Source: Pelecanus crispus
Taxonomy: Eukaryota > Chordata > Aves > Pelecaniformes > Pelecanidae
Assembly: GCF_030463565.1 (NCBI RefSeq)
Contig: NC_134652.1
Coordinates: 11,385,397-11,449,396 of the forward strand
Direction: 5' to 3'
Length of the DNA: 64,000 bases
Made by a program: the position numbers and the translations under genes. Below the pieces are notes generated by a model. That model did no database searches. It saw only the letters and a program-made list of their open reading frames with translations, and had not been told where the DNA came from. Below are positions 1 to 10,600 of the stretch, in pieces. Position 1 is the first letter of the stretch, and every line of letters begins with the position of its first letter.

Positions 1-3000
1 GGTTTACATGTTCACTGCTGCCAGAGGTTACTGTCCAACAGCAGAGACAAATGGAAAAATTCATGCATTTCTTTCTTCAGATTATAAAACTAGGTTTAAG
101 AGGCACAACATAATGAGCCAGACCTGAAATGGAAACAGTAAACTCCAGTACAGGGGTACAACAGAAAATTAAAGGTGGGACTTCCTTCAGCTAAATCTGT
201 TGGAGACTGAAATACAGTGCTTTGATTGCCCAGTAGAAAATGCAGGTATTGAGTATCAGAAGAATGACAGCACTCAAGTCTAAAACCATCATGACTCAGA
301 GGCTACTGTGCTGGGGAAAGGCTAAGTATCACCCTTTGTGCTGATAAAACTCTCTTTCAGATCAAGCAATCAAAATTCATATAAATTCTTGGTCAAATCA
401 CAAGACGGGTGTTTCTCTGAAACACCGAGGAACATTAATAAAACACATCAGACAGTGATCTTCATTCTTCAAAGACCTGCAGCAGCATCACAGAAAATCT
501 ATTTAAAAGCCATTTCTCTATTTAGAGCACTTTAATTCTCCAGATGATGTCTGCCTCAACAGAAGACATTTCTTCCCAAGACATTCTAGTCTCCCTGCTG
601 CTTATTGTTTCTGTAGTATCAGAGTGCCTTTGTTACGTTTCTTGCTGAACTATTTATGCATTTGTGTCAATAGGATTGTTTGTTGAGCCATCATCCTCCT
701 GGAACACAAGACAGCATCAAGTCCTGACAACACCAAATGCACGAATGTTGCAAAAACAATTAACCCGTATTTCTCCAATTCAACTGAATGCGAAGCTTAC
801 AGCAGGTCCGTCTTGGGCAGCAGAAGGAAATAAACCAGTCACTAGACTTCAGGAGATCTCTCCGTATTATGCAGAAGTAGCACAAGTCCTTACACCTTTC
901 ATCCTGCTTCTTCCAGCGTGGAGGAAGAAGGCCATCAGCAATCTCTCTCAAATCACTGCTGCTGAAAACTGCCACCTCATGTGCATCTCTCCTCACGTCC
1001 CCCTCCCACCTCATAATCCTCTTTTTGAGGCTCTCCCAGCCATCTCCACAAGAACTAACTGGAACTTCTGGTGATGAAGAAGCAAAGATCTTGCAAATAT
1101 TCCTATTAAGAAACAAGGGAAAAATGTGTATTTAAAATATTTCTGATTAAAGTGTTCAGCACAGTCAGAGATTTATTGCTTTCCAGGTGGTCAAATGCCT
1201 CTATTAGCTAAGACTGCAATTTGTTCTGAAGTCATACATGAATTTTTTGCTGATGAAAGACAAAATAGCCCTGAAAACTGAAGTAATGCACTCACTCATA
1301 AATGTATAATGCAAGCAGTAGCTATACTGCAAGCTAGTCCAAACCATGTATGACCAGCCTCAAATCCTAAGATGGAAAAGCCACCTCTTAAAAAAAAAAA
1401 AAAAAAAAAAAAATTAGCCATTGTCTTATCTAGAGGCCATTTAGCCCAGTACCACACTACTGGTCCTGTAGGGAATGTGCATTCTTTGTCCTCTGAGAGA
1501 ATGGCAAATTCTAAAAAGAAAAGCTTCTAATGGCCACATAAAAGAACCATGATTTCAAAGCCTGCTGCTTCTAGGCTATGTCACTGTTTTAAGATAATAC
1601 TCTTTAAACATCTCATATTTAAGCTCCAAAGTCTCCCTAAGTGAATAAGGGAGACTGATTCAATGAGAGGATTATGGAAATCCACTACTACTAAGCAGAA
1701 TATTCTTCCTACTATTGAACAGACACTAATGACTTCCAAAATCTATACAATTAGGATATTAAATCTCTATTCTTGTTCCGTAAATCAGTGTAGCACTACT
1801 GATTTTCAGAAGAGGAGCCAGTAGTGTATTTATGATGTCTCCCTCTTTCTAGAAGAGGTCCTTAAATTTACTCTGTTTAAAAGTGAACAACCCTTTGTGC
1901 GGCAGTGGCAAATACTGCCTTGATTAGGTACTTTACATTAGTGAAGAATTCACTGCATCCCCTCAGCAAAATGCTCCAGTGGCCATTTACAGGTTAAATA
2001 TAATTTCTGAGCAGACTAAAATTATACCAGTTCTAAATTTCAATCACAGGAAGTCTTTGGATCTCTCCCTTCTACATTTTGTAAGTTTCCATTATAAAAC
2101 AGAAAAAGCTTTCTTCCTCATAAGTACCTGCAGATTGTAACTGAATTATCCCCTCATGTCCTTCTTGTTAAGCTCAATGGCAAAAAAGCTTTGTTAAGCC
2201 AATGCAAAGGCATAGTGTCCTGTCCTTTAATTGTGCCTATGATTGATCACTGAACCCCAATTTATCAGAAGACTTTCTAACTTGCTAAGATTAGAATTGG
2301 GCATAACTTTCCAGGATCAGACAGATTTTTACTCAAAATCCCCGTTAATTCATTTCAGATGTATTTTGGACCTCTGAATTAACGTTGCACTGAGATCATA
2401 TGTTTTAGTTGACCACCTACCTCAAATCCTGTTTAGAGTCACTACTTCATCACTTCATGATGCATTTCCCACTCTAAAAGTAGGATGTTATTCTTTGGTC
2501 CTGGATGGATGATATTTTTTCCTTTAGTCATATGGAAAAGTATATCATTAGTGTCTGTTTATTTCCTCCTTATATGATACCCACTCCTACAATTTAAGTA
2601 TCCTAAAGCTTTGGAAAAAGCACATAGGAAGCAGAGGCAAAAATATTTAATGACCTGGAAACAGAAGAGGTATTAAGCTGAGCTACAAGAGGGACAGACT
2701 AGAACCACTTGTTTCAGCTTCCCTCTGTCTCGTACTAGGAGCCCAATATTAGGGCACTGATTCATATGTGCTAGAAGATTGAGCTGGACTGGTTAAAGAG
2801 ATTATAATTTTCAGCTTTCTACCCTAACACTCTTATAGACATTGTCTCTACTGCAGGGATATATCATGAATCAGACCATGAATGCTGCAGACTACGGACA
2901 AACACATTAAAGTGAACGAACACTGACTTCTTTGAATCTGCTCCTAAATGTGAGTCACCACAGTCAATTATCCAAACCAAACGTTTTAACAGTAGGCAGC

Positions 3001-3628
3001 AAAAATACAGATTTGGATTAAATCATGCACAAATTCTGTCTATGCCACATAAAAAAGACTTGATGTCCATTACTGATGTTGTGGCACAAACACAACAAAA
3101 AGCATTCAGCAGCTATGCTGGTACAGGAAACATCCACCCAGCTCTGACCCCTGCTCTGCTCAGCCCTTCAGTTGCGCTGGCGTAACTTTGCGCAGCCCCG
3201 CAGCAAGTCAGAAGGGAAAGGTCATCCTTACAGCTGACCAGCAAACAATACTCTCTGAGGTTATTCTTAATACATTTCACGAGACAACTCGCTGCTCGAA
3301 GAGACGTGCACTTGGGGCAAGGAGATGAATCCTGACTCTGCTGTGTAAGAAGCAAGAAACACATTCGGGTGACGGGACACAGAGACAGATCACGCTAAAA
3401 ACACACCAACACCCCCCGCCGCCCCCCCAGGCGCTTATTGCTGGGAAGCCCGAGGCTCCCGGCGCCGGAGGGGCTCTTACAGGCGAGCAGGACGGGCCTA
3501 CGGTGCGTAGCAGAGCCGTGAAGGCGGAGAGCAGCGCAGCCGGGAGCCCAGCACGCCGGGCGGCGACGGCCTGTCCGCGGCGCCGGGCGAGCAGCCCCCC
3601 TCCCCCGCCGCAGACGCCCGCCGCTCAC
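1..3628 (-). other. VTI1A: VTI1A intron 1 (partial, continues beyond the left edge)
   Basis: This stretch follows the VTI1A exon 1 donor on the minus strand, so it is read as the start of a long first intron. I looked for the next Vti1a coding segment (the KKQMV..NVEKQLEEAK region known from mammals) on the minus strand and did not see it. The sequence is AT-rich and unremarkable until about 3400, where the CpG island begins. It contains a poly(A) run at about 1388-1413. Open frames around 664-1116 on both strands match nothing I recognise and are best treated as chance. Confidence 0.7.
1388..1413 (+). repeat. poly(A) tract
   Basis: An uninterrupted run of about 26 A inside VTI1A intron 1. 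No retrotransposon body is recognisable directly upstream, so it may be a simple repeat or the tail of a very old insertion. Confidence 0.85.
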
Positions 3629-3722
3629 CTCCTACCAGCTTCGGCACCTTCCCGATCCTGCCCGTGATCTCGGCCGTCAGCACCGCGAAGTCCTGCTCGT
3701 AGCTCTCGAAATCGGAGGACAT
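3629..3722 (-). CDS. VTI1A: VTI1A coding exon 1 (SNARE Vti1a N-terminus, partial gene)
   Basis: First coding exon of Vti1a, a Qb-SNARE acting in trans-Golgi, endosomal and related vesicle fusion. The ATG is at 3722-3720. The exon gives 31 residues plus one base, starting MSSDFESYEQDFAVLTAEIT, nearly identical to the human start as I know it (MSSDFEGYEQDFAVLTAEIT). It then runs on through a KVPKLVG stretch that corresponds to human RVPRLPP. It ends at a consensus donor (GTGAGC, plus-strand 3623-3628) in phase 1, so a leading AT or AC in the next exon would restore the conserved Asp or a similar residue. This part forms the start of the N-terminal Habc-type helical domain; the SNARE motif and membrane anchor are outside the window. 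The gene is head to head with ZDHHC6, with 682 bp between the start codons, as in mammals. Confidence 0.95.
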
Positions 3723-4360
3723 GGCGGCGGTGCTGGGGGAGGCCGCGGCCCCGCTGCGCTCCGCGGAGACGCCGCACGCAGCCGGCCGCCCTCAGCCGCT
3801 CCGCACCGAGGCGCTTCCGCGTTCTGCTACCCGCAAAGGCGTCCCCCGCCTCCGGGCGTCTCGCCACAGGTTCCGGCGAAACCCTCCCCCCCCCGCTCAG
3901 GTGCTTTAACCAGCACGGCTCGGCTCCCCGCTGCCGCCCCGCCACCCCTTGGCGGTCTTCGCTTGGGGGCTCGAACTGCAGGCCCAGAGGAGGAGGTGGC
4001 GGCGGCCCGATCGTGCCCTGCAAGTCGGGACCGCGCAGCGCCCCGGCTGCGCACCCTGCTCCTTCAGCGCGGCTGGGGCGGGGGGATAAGGCTGAGGCGC
4101 CACCCGCGGGACGCTGTTTCCCGGCGGGACCCTATTGCCAGCGGACCGCCGGCGGGCGGCGGCTGACCCAGAGACGCCGGCGGGCGGAGGCGAGCGGGGG
4201 TTCCGCTCCCCCGCCTCCCCGGGCCGGCGGGGCGGGGCCGAGCCGAGGCCCGGCGCGCCCCGACACCTCCCCTTCCCTTCCTTTCCCTTCCCCTTCCTCA
4301 CGGCGCTCCGTCTCTCTCGGCAGCCGGCGGGACGGCGCGGGGCTGAGGGCGGCGGGAGCC

Positions 4361-4399
4361 ATGCGCGGCGGCGGGGCGGCAGCGGGCGGGCGGCGGTAG
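4361..4399 (+). other. short upstream ORF in the ZDHHC6 leader
   Basis: ATG at 4361 followed by 12 codons in total and a TAG at 4397-4399, encoding a Gly/Ala/Arg-rich peptide (MRGGGAAAGGRR). It lies in a different frame from the main ORF and ends only five bases before the ZDHHC6 ATG at 4405. The context is moderate (G at -3, C at +4). It counts as a uORF only if transcription starts upstream of 4361, which the sequence alone cannot show. Confidence 0.6.
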
Positions 4400-4404
4400 C
4401 GGCA

Positions 4405-4653
4405 ATGGGCGGGCCGGGGGGGCTGCGCCGGGCGCGGCGGCTGTGCCACTGGGGGCCCTTGGTGGCCTTGGCCGTGGTGGCCGTGTGCTCCACCACCGCC
4501 ATGGCGGACGCCGCGCTGTGGTACTGGCCCCTGGACACCGCCGGGGGAAGCGTCAACTTCATCATGCTCCTCAACTGGACCGTCATGATCCTCTACAACT
4601 ACTTCAACGCCATGTTTGTCGGCCCGGGGTACGTCCCTCTGGGGTGGACGCCG
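4405..4653 (+). CDS. ZDHHC6: ZDHHC6 coding exon 1
   Basis: Encodes residues 1-83: the cytosolic N-terminus, two membrane segments and the conserved WPL..TGGSVNFI and GPGYVPLGW blocks. The start has G at -3 and G at +4. The donor is GTAAGC at 4654. A second in-frame ATG at 4501 (Met33) has a better Kozak context (CACCGCCATGG) but lies inside the first membrane segment, so starting there would disrupt the fold. Confidence 0.93.
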
Positions 4654-7600
4654 GTAAGCGCTGGCTTTCGACCGCCTCGGCCCCCGGGCGCGGCTGAGGC
4701 GCGGGGCGGGGCGGGGGGCGGCGGGGCCGGCCCCGCCGGAGGGCGTGCGGGGCGTGCGGGGCTCGGAAGGACGGTAGTAGTCGCCTATCTTTTGGTGCCA
4801 CCGTTCTGCTTTCTCCCCGGAGAATGCAGCTACTCCTCAGGCCGCTCCTTTCTCCTTATCTTGTTTGGGCATCTTCGCTTTCTGCCTCCCGCTTTGCTGC
4901 TGCTTCCAGTGTTTCCAGCATGCTCCAGCTTACTCCATCCCTTCCTTGTTCTGTCAGTTTACACTGACCTGGGGCTGAACGGTAATGCTTCTTTACTGGC
5001 AGTACTCGTCATGGTTTATAGGTGCTCCTCAAAGCAACAGGAAACAGGCACTGCTAGCTGGCAATGAGAACTTCAAGGTTATCTGCATGCTTATGCAGGC
5101 ACTGTTGAAGACTTGTTGCTAGTAATAAGGGTTAGAAGAACTTCATTTAGCAAATTTAAATTTTTTTTATGCGAGCCAGAAAATTGCGTGTTTATCTCAT
5201 GTTCAGTGCAGTAGTCAAGGTAGAAATTTGCATTTCCTTTGCTTAGTAGTCTCTTAGAAGAGTAGTAGTCAAGAACCAGAATGCCACAGGTTCAGTATCT
5301 CAAGACAGCTGGCCAGAGTTTGTGTTCCAGTGGCATGATATAAAGATTAGTAATAATCACATTTATACTTGTGGAATATTTCTCAGGACAGAGTCTAGTG
5401 AGAAGAGGATCCTGATGTAGTCCTACCAGTTCAGCTGGGTATTCCACTTCATGAACAGAAGAATTTGGCCAGTATTACTACTTGCTATCTACAAGTCTCT
5501 TTGTCTCTCATCTTGCTGGAGTTGGCCATGTGTGTGTTGTCGAGAGAGGGTGGCAAAGAAGAACTAGTTGAATGTTAATGCTTACCAGTACTGTATTAGT
5601 AAGCCTAGATTGGCTCATAGTATAAAATGGAGAGACAAGGTGCACAAGCTTTTTTTTTTTATTATTATAAAGGCCTCATGCTGTTTTTTACTCTCGAACT
5701 TCACTGTGAAACCCTACTGGTACAGTCAGTCTTCCTTATGGAAGAACTGTTTATTTACTTTAGCAACCAGTACTTTCAGCAGTAGGAGATGGCTGTGTTG
5801 ATAGCCAAGAGATTATTTCATTTTGGTTTTTTCTCTCCTCACCACCTACCATTAAATAGGGTTGGGTTATGAAACACACCCTGTCAGAAGAAGGAGCAAA
5901 GATGCTTAGGTTAGGAAAGTGCCAAGGTACGTATTGCCAGTAGAATTCTGTATACATCTAACACGCCTATTCTTCTGTTTAAAGGAAAAATCTCAGGATT
6001 GCATGTATCTCCAATACTGTAAAGTGTGTCAGTCTTATAAGGCACCACGTTCACACCACTGTCGAAAGTGTAACAGGTACTGTCTGTCTTTAAAATTGTT
6101 TTAAGTCCATATTAAAGCAGCTTCAAATCTAATGATAAGCTATTAATGTAATTTATTCTTGCAAGTCTTGTATTGTTCATTTTTAAGCACCTTCCATATG
6201 AACACTATACCTGTTTCAAATATTTCAACTTTCTAGTTGTATGATTTCTGTATGGTTTTACTGTGTTTATTATTTAGTTTAATAAATAAATCTGTCTCTA
6301 ACATCTTCTTTTTAGTTTGAAATCAGTTCCTCTTAAGAACTTCTTGACAGCATTAACAAAACATTGCAGTGCTATTTCAGGGAAGTGAGCCTGTGTAAAT
6401 ACCTAAAAATCTTTCAGTCCTTTGCAAGTTCAAATATTCACCTGCTCGGAGAGTAGAAGAGCCTATTCTGTCATCTTTCCAAATGGGAGTTAAACCTTGG
6501 TTTGAAAACTTTGGACTGTTCTTTACTGTTCACTAAAGGGTTTTTTGAGCAGAATCAGCATGTTAAGTGAACTAATAAGCCTTTTGGGTCAACTGAAAAA
6601 GTTTGTGCCTTGTTATGTGTTAGTCTACCAACAGATTTGCTTTGAGCTAACGGACAGTTTTATTATAAATAGCTGCCCTGGAATTTAGTGCAGCTTGAAA
6701 AAAGCAAGCCACTTCAGATGTCTGCAGTCCAGGCTGTAGTTGCATTTGTCTTGGATTTACTGGATAGGTCCTCCTTTGAAGTACCACAAGAGAACATATG
6801 GTGAAAGGATATTTCAACATATGCATTCGTTTGTTATTCTATAATCACAAGATGCACAGTTAGTGTGTTTTTAGGAAGTAGAGACTGAAACTGTAGAGCA
6901 GTGCTGTAATTTGGCTGCATCATCCTGAGATTTAAAATTAGACTTCTTTCCTTGAGTGACAATCTTTACACTGAGGACTCAGTAGAAGATGGCAGGAAAT
7001 TCTGAGGACTGTCTTTGCAAAAGCAATTTCTTTAAATAATTTAGCTTTTGTCAAATAAAACAGAAGAAACTGCAGCACATTCTCCAAATCATTTTGCTGA
7101 TATGCTTTAAGAATTTTCTGCCCCCTCAACTCTGGCCAAAGTAACTCATTCCACATGTATTTCTAGCTGGTTGCAGTGAAGTAGGTAACTCAAACTGCCA
7201 CCGGAAGCTTTCTATGCTATGGCAAGTTTGAGTGCATGAATGGAGTCGCTTCTTGTGGCCCACCTGAACGGGGTGAGGTTTCTAGCTAAGATCTAGGAAC
7301 TTCATCAGAAACACTTGTGCTGATAATTACGATTGCATGTTCAAGAGGTTGTACAGTGGCAGTTGAGCATATGCCAATGAAGAATAATTAATTCTTTAAA
7401 AGGGAGAAACTGAACTTCCTATTGGGAATGGACTAGCTTGAAAGATAATGAGGTCAGTAGTTCCAATACAATTAACTCTTATTTTCAGAGGAGCTGGATA
7501 TTTGTGTAATTCAGTCCTTTGTTTATCACTTAGGTTTGGTGCAGATGAATTGCAACATTAGAATTAGTGACTTTTACACCTGTTACCTTAAATCAATGCA

Positions 7601-10600
7601 ATCTGGGATGTGGACAGATCTTTTGTCAGGTGTTTTTCTGCACCTGTAAGTTAAACCAAAATAACCAGGTTTATATTGAATACAAGAGTGTCTCTAGGGT
7701 GTTTATGCTTGTTAAATAGATTTTTGTAAAGGACTTACAGTGGTGTAAGGTCAATACATAGCAATTGATGAAGCTTTCAGAGGGTCTACTACTGAAGAGA
7801 ACAAGACATTAACATGCTTCTGTCTGTGTATCTTCATATGTTCTTGCTGCAAATACTTCACAGGGGATTTGATATTTCCTTTATTTTCCTGGTGTACTTA
7901 TTTTAAAAAATTGGCAATAATATTAGTGCTTATTATTGTGTTGATAGTTCTTACACGTCCCATTCTAGGCATCTGTCTCCCAGCTCTGGAATATGGGGTT
8001 TATTGGCAACTAGCAAGTTTGAGTAAAGAGGAGGATGGATAATTAGGGAGAGCAGGACCTGGGAGCATTTTTTATTTTGCTTTCTTTCACTCTACAACAT
8101 GAAATATTCTGAATAGCAACAGAAAAAGAAACTACTGTGTTGATATGTCGGAAATTGGTGGGTTTAAATGAATGAATGGAGGCTGAGTAGTAGAAAGTTA
8201 GCTGTCCTTTGAGCTTTTTGAAAAACATCATATATGTCCTTTATATTAATATTTATTATTCACAGATGTGTCATGAAGATGGATCACCATTGTCCTTGGA
8301 TCAACAACTGTTGTGGATACCAGAATCACGCATCTTTCACTCTGTTTCTCCTCTTAGCTCCACTGGGATGCATTCACGCTTCTTTCATATTTGTCATGAC
8401 TATGTACACTCAGCTTTACAACAGAGTAAGAAAACATAATTAAATGCTTAAAATATTATTTAAGTCAGATGGGTAATTTATCTCTGGAAGTATGAGCCAA
8501 TTTAGTTTCCTGAGAAGAAAGCATGTGGAATTCCCTGTTACTCTTTCAACATGTACTCTCAGTTCTGTTCTCTGCCTGTGAGAAGTATGTTCATTAATTG
8601 GAGGAGGATTCAGAGAAAGCTATTTCTATTTTCTGTACGTTTTTTTGTCCTGTTGTTTGTCATAATCACTAGGAGTTTCCTAGAGCTCTGCATTGACTGA
8701 AGACGGTTTCCGAGTAGCACTTTATGTAGAGAGAGACAGGCTGTGTTTTAGCTGGCACAGAAACTAGCTGCTATTTATTTCCAACACACAAGTTAGATGC
8801 TATTTATTTTCTTTTGCTGGCCACTTTTTCAGAATTGTATCCAGTTCTTCAAGGAAAAAAAAAAAGTACATTATTTTTTGAACTAAAAATAAATTATGTT
8901 GGATTTGCTTTTAAATTGAAAAATTTAACTGCAGCAACAATGAGCAAAGCTTGTTCAGGAATACATCCTTTATCTCAGATCCACGGTTAAGATTATGAGC
9001 TTTGATTTCAGCCTTTGTGGTTGCAATGAAGAGCTTGAAAACATCAACCGAGTGTAACAGAAGGCTGTGTGTTGTATTTGCAGAGCAATAATGTTGAGAA
9101 CTGCTGTCTGCTAAAGCTTTTGGAGGAAAACCTGTAGCGTTTCCATTGAAAATAGAAAATGTTTGCATAGCACATTATCCATCTGAAACTGGTGAAAGCA
9201 TTTTTGTTAATGTGCCAGAGTCCAGATTTTTTTTACTGATTTTGGGCCTAACTTGCGGAGCTTGCAAGATGGCAATTTTGGTTTAGCTTTCCATCTAGAG
9301 AAGGCCTACATCTAGCAAAGAATGTATTTCTGAAGAGGAAAAGTCTTTTGAATACCTTTTTTTTTAATTACTCCACTTGCATTATGAACCTGTCCAAAGT
9401 TGGACACTTACCTTCAGAGCCAGATTTCTTATTGGTAACTTGTTTGTTTCAGCAGTCATAATGTTCTAAAGCTGAATGATATTTTCCCTTTGCAGATATC
9501 TTTTGGGTGGAGTTCTGTAAAGATTGACATGAGTGCAGCCAAAAGAGACCCTCGACCCATTATTCCCTTCGGACTGTCTGCATTTGCTGCATCTTTATTT
9601 GCCTTAGGACTGGCATTAGGAACAACTATTGCTGTTGGTATGCTGTTTATTATTCAGGTAAGTTTCTGGCTTCTGTTACAAAGAAGTTAAAAGATGTAAA
9701 TTTTGCCTGGTTGTGGAGCAGAAACAGAATTCAGGATTGAGATTGGAGCAGTTGTTTAGAGCTTATGTCGCTGTGTAACTTTTCCAGGGTTTTATGTTGC
9801 TTTCTCCCAGTTCCTCTGTTGTTACCACAATTTTATTTTTCATGGGAGAACCTGGAGGTGAAAATCTAATGAACTAAGAAAACAAGACATGGGCTTTATA
9901 AATTCTCTGGAAAAGGCAAAATACTTGGTATTTCAGGAGTACGTGCCCCTGTGCCTGAAAATAGGTATAAACATGCCTGATTTATTACTTGAAATGTTTG
10001 AGATCTTTGGAAGGAAACAAAAATACACATTTTAAGCATAAACTGAAATACTGTGTGATACTGTCTAAATGTATAATTCTAGGGGATAGCATTAGCATGT
10101 ATCTATGTTGAATCTTAATTTTCAATGTTTTATATGTTTCAGTTAAGCCTATAAAAGTTGCTTTGTTCTTTAAAGCAAATTTGGGTTGTTAAGTGATGTT
10201 TTCTTTGCCCAGTTGATACATTTCTGCAGAAGATCAACGCTAATTTCACCTAACGCTTTTATTTTAGATGAAAGTAATTTTGACAAATAAAACTTCAATT
10301 GAGTCCTGGATTGAAGAAAAGGTAAGCTTTTATTACAGTGTTCTTGTACTGTATCGTTACAAAGTTTATTCTCCATATATATCAATTTCTTGTTTCTCCT
10401 CTCTGGATTTAAACCAAAGGTGTCATTTCAGTTCACCACCGACTTAACACCCAACCAACTTTTCCTTTACTGTCTCTGAAATTCACTGAAATAGATGAGA
10501 AATCATTTAAATGCATAGATTTTTCTTTTCTTTTTTGTTTGGGGGAATTGGTGTGAACATAGAAAAATATTTGCTTTTCAGAGACTTTGCTTATCTACTT

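Larger units (their letters stand above)
3400..4780. promoter_or_regulatory. CpG-island bidirectional promoter of VTI1A and ZDHHC6
   Basis: This block is strongly GC-rich and dense in CpG, in sharp contrast to the AT-rich sequence on both sides. It covers the divergent first coding exons of VTI1A (minus) and ZDHHC6 (plus). GC boxes of the GGGGCGGG type are frequent at about 4230-4240 and 4370-4400. An ATGGCGGC motif that fits the YY1 core lies at 3721-3728, on the VTI1A initiator. No TATA box is evident near either start, which is usual for housekeeping CpG promoters. Many long open frames on both strands here result from the low frequency of stop codons in GC-rich DNA. Confidence 0.85.

Noticed and set aside
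664-1116. Overlapping 136- and 118-codon ORFs on opposite strands
   Set aside because: They overlap antisense inside VTI1A intron 1, have no recognisable domain and no splice context.
3395-4586. Several long ORFs of 60-226 codons on both strands near the ZDHHC6/VTI1A starts
   Set aside because: They lie in a CpG island where stop codons are rare, consist of Arg/Pro/Gly/Ala-rich low-complexity sequence, and overlap the two real first exons in other frames.
4135-5067. 310-codon ORF including ZDHHC6 exon 1
   Set aside because: The frame begins at a TTG, not an ATG, and its 3' part reads through the exon 1 donor into intron 1. Only 4405-4653 is coding.
8234-8443. Stand-alone 69-codon DHHC protein
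   Set aside because: It is ZDHHC6 exon 3 read into flanking intron sequence.
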